A DNA stretch of 5,631 nt, taken from positions 1 to 5,631 of the forward strand of contig CALKWH010000289.1 of assembly GCA_938004375.1 (NCBI GenBank), read 5' to 3'. Both the position numbers and the translations under genes were made by a program. The stretch is from an uncultured Pseudomonadota bacterium (GTDB taxonomy: Bacteria > Myxococcota_A > Polyangia > HGW-17). The notes beneath the pieces were generated by a model that did no database searches, was not told the origin of the DNA, and worked only from the letters and a program-made list of their open reading frames with translations. This document shows, piece after piece, positions 5,580 through 5,631 of this stretch. How positions within the stretch are numbered: position 1 is the stretch's first letter; the number at the start of each line of letters is the position of its first letter.

Positions 5580-5631
5580 GGGCTGCTCGGGGTAGATGTA
5601 GCGATCGAGAGCGTCCTGAAACTACTAGGAG
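5580..5631 (-). other. Open frame upstream of ATG, stops at contig edge
   Basis: Reading the minus strand back from the ATG at 5579, fourteen codons remain open (5621-5580, ending 'DRYIYPEQP') with mostly G or C at third positions, like coding sequence. They contain no ATG, GTG, CTG or TTG start and are preceded by two adjacent TAG codons at 5627-5622. Either this is a short leader that looks coding by chance, or the gene extends off the contig and the last few bases are a misassembly. No promoter is visible. Confidence 0.4.

Noticed and set aside
4930..5595. Plus-strand open frame of 221 codons, Gly/Ser-rich
   Set aside because: It is the antisense of the Pro/Met-rich and acidic repeats; runs of Ser arise from the opposite strand of Asp/Glu codons.

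Overview
This 5.6 kb window looks like a small contig end-to-end. It begins with 44 bases of Illumina library adapter, not biological DNA. The remaining DNA is GC-rich and carries four protein genes, two on the plus strand and two on the minus strand, with the pairs converging near position 1840. The combination of an array of 'CGDG...CDG' cysteine repeats, RCC1 repeats on a lipoprotein and a high-GC background points to Myxococcota or a related former deltaproteobacterial lineage. This is an inference from gene content, since no ribosomal RNA or other marker is present.

Positions 1-1832 (plus strand): the adapter is fused to the 3' part of a HEAT-repeat protein gene whose true start is missing. 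This overlaps by 11 bases a two-domain MazG nucleoside triphosphate pyrophosphohydrolase. Both MazG domains keep their acidic metal-binding motifs. The overlap and the lack of a ribosome binding site suggest the pair is translationally coupled.

Positions 1849-4690 (minus strand): a large secreted lipoprotein of 923 residues. It has a lipobox signal peptide, eleven cysteine-rich repeats with exactly six cysteines each, and seven RCC1 repeats that would make one complete seven-bladed propeller, each blade with its own cysteine pair. Its upstream region is AT-rich and holds two overlapping promoter candidates and a 6-bp palindrome that touches the Shine-Dalgarno sequence. It lies only 16 bases from the mazG stop, with no clear terminator between.

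Positions 4749-5631 (minus strand): an unrecognised protein of 276 residues. It has a helical, charged N-terminus, a long acidic and Pro/Met/Gly-rich disordered middle with four copies of a Thr-x-x-hydrophobic-acidic motif, and a single C-terminal membrane segment. The frame stays open for 14 plausible codons upstream of its ATG and then hits two stops at the very end of the contig, so its N-terminus is uncertain.

I see no defence system, mobile element, CRISPR array or RNA gene. The most interesting items are the architecture of the lipoprotein, the palindrome at its translation start, and the repeated motif in the tail-anchored protein.
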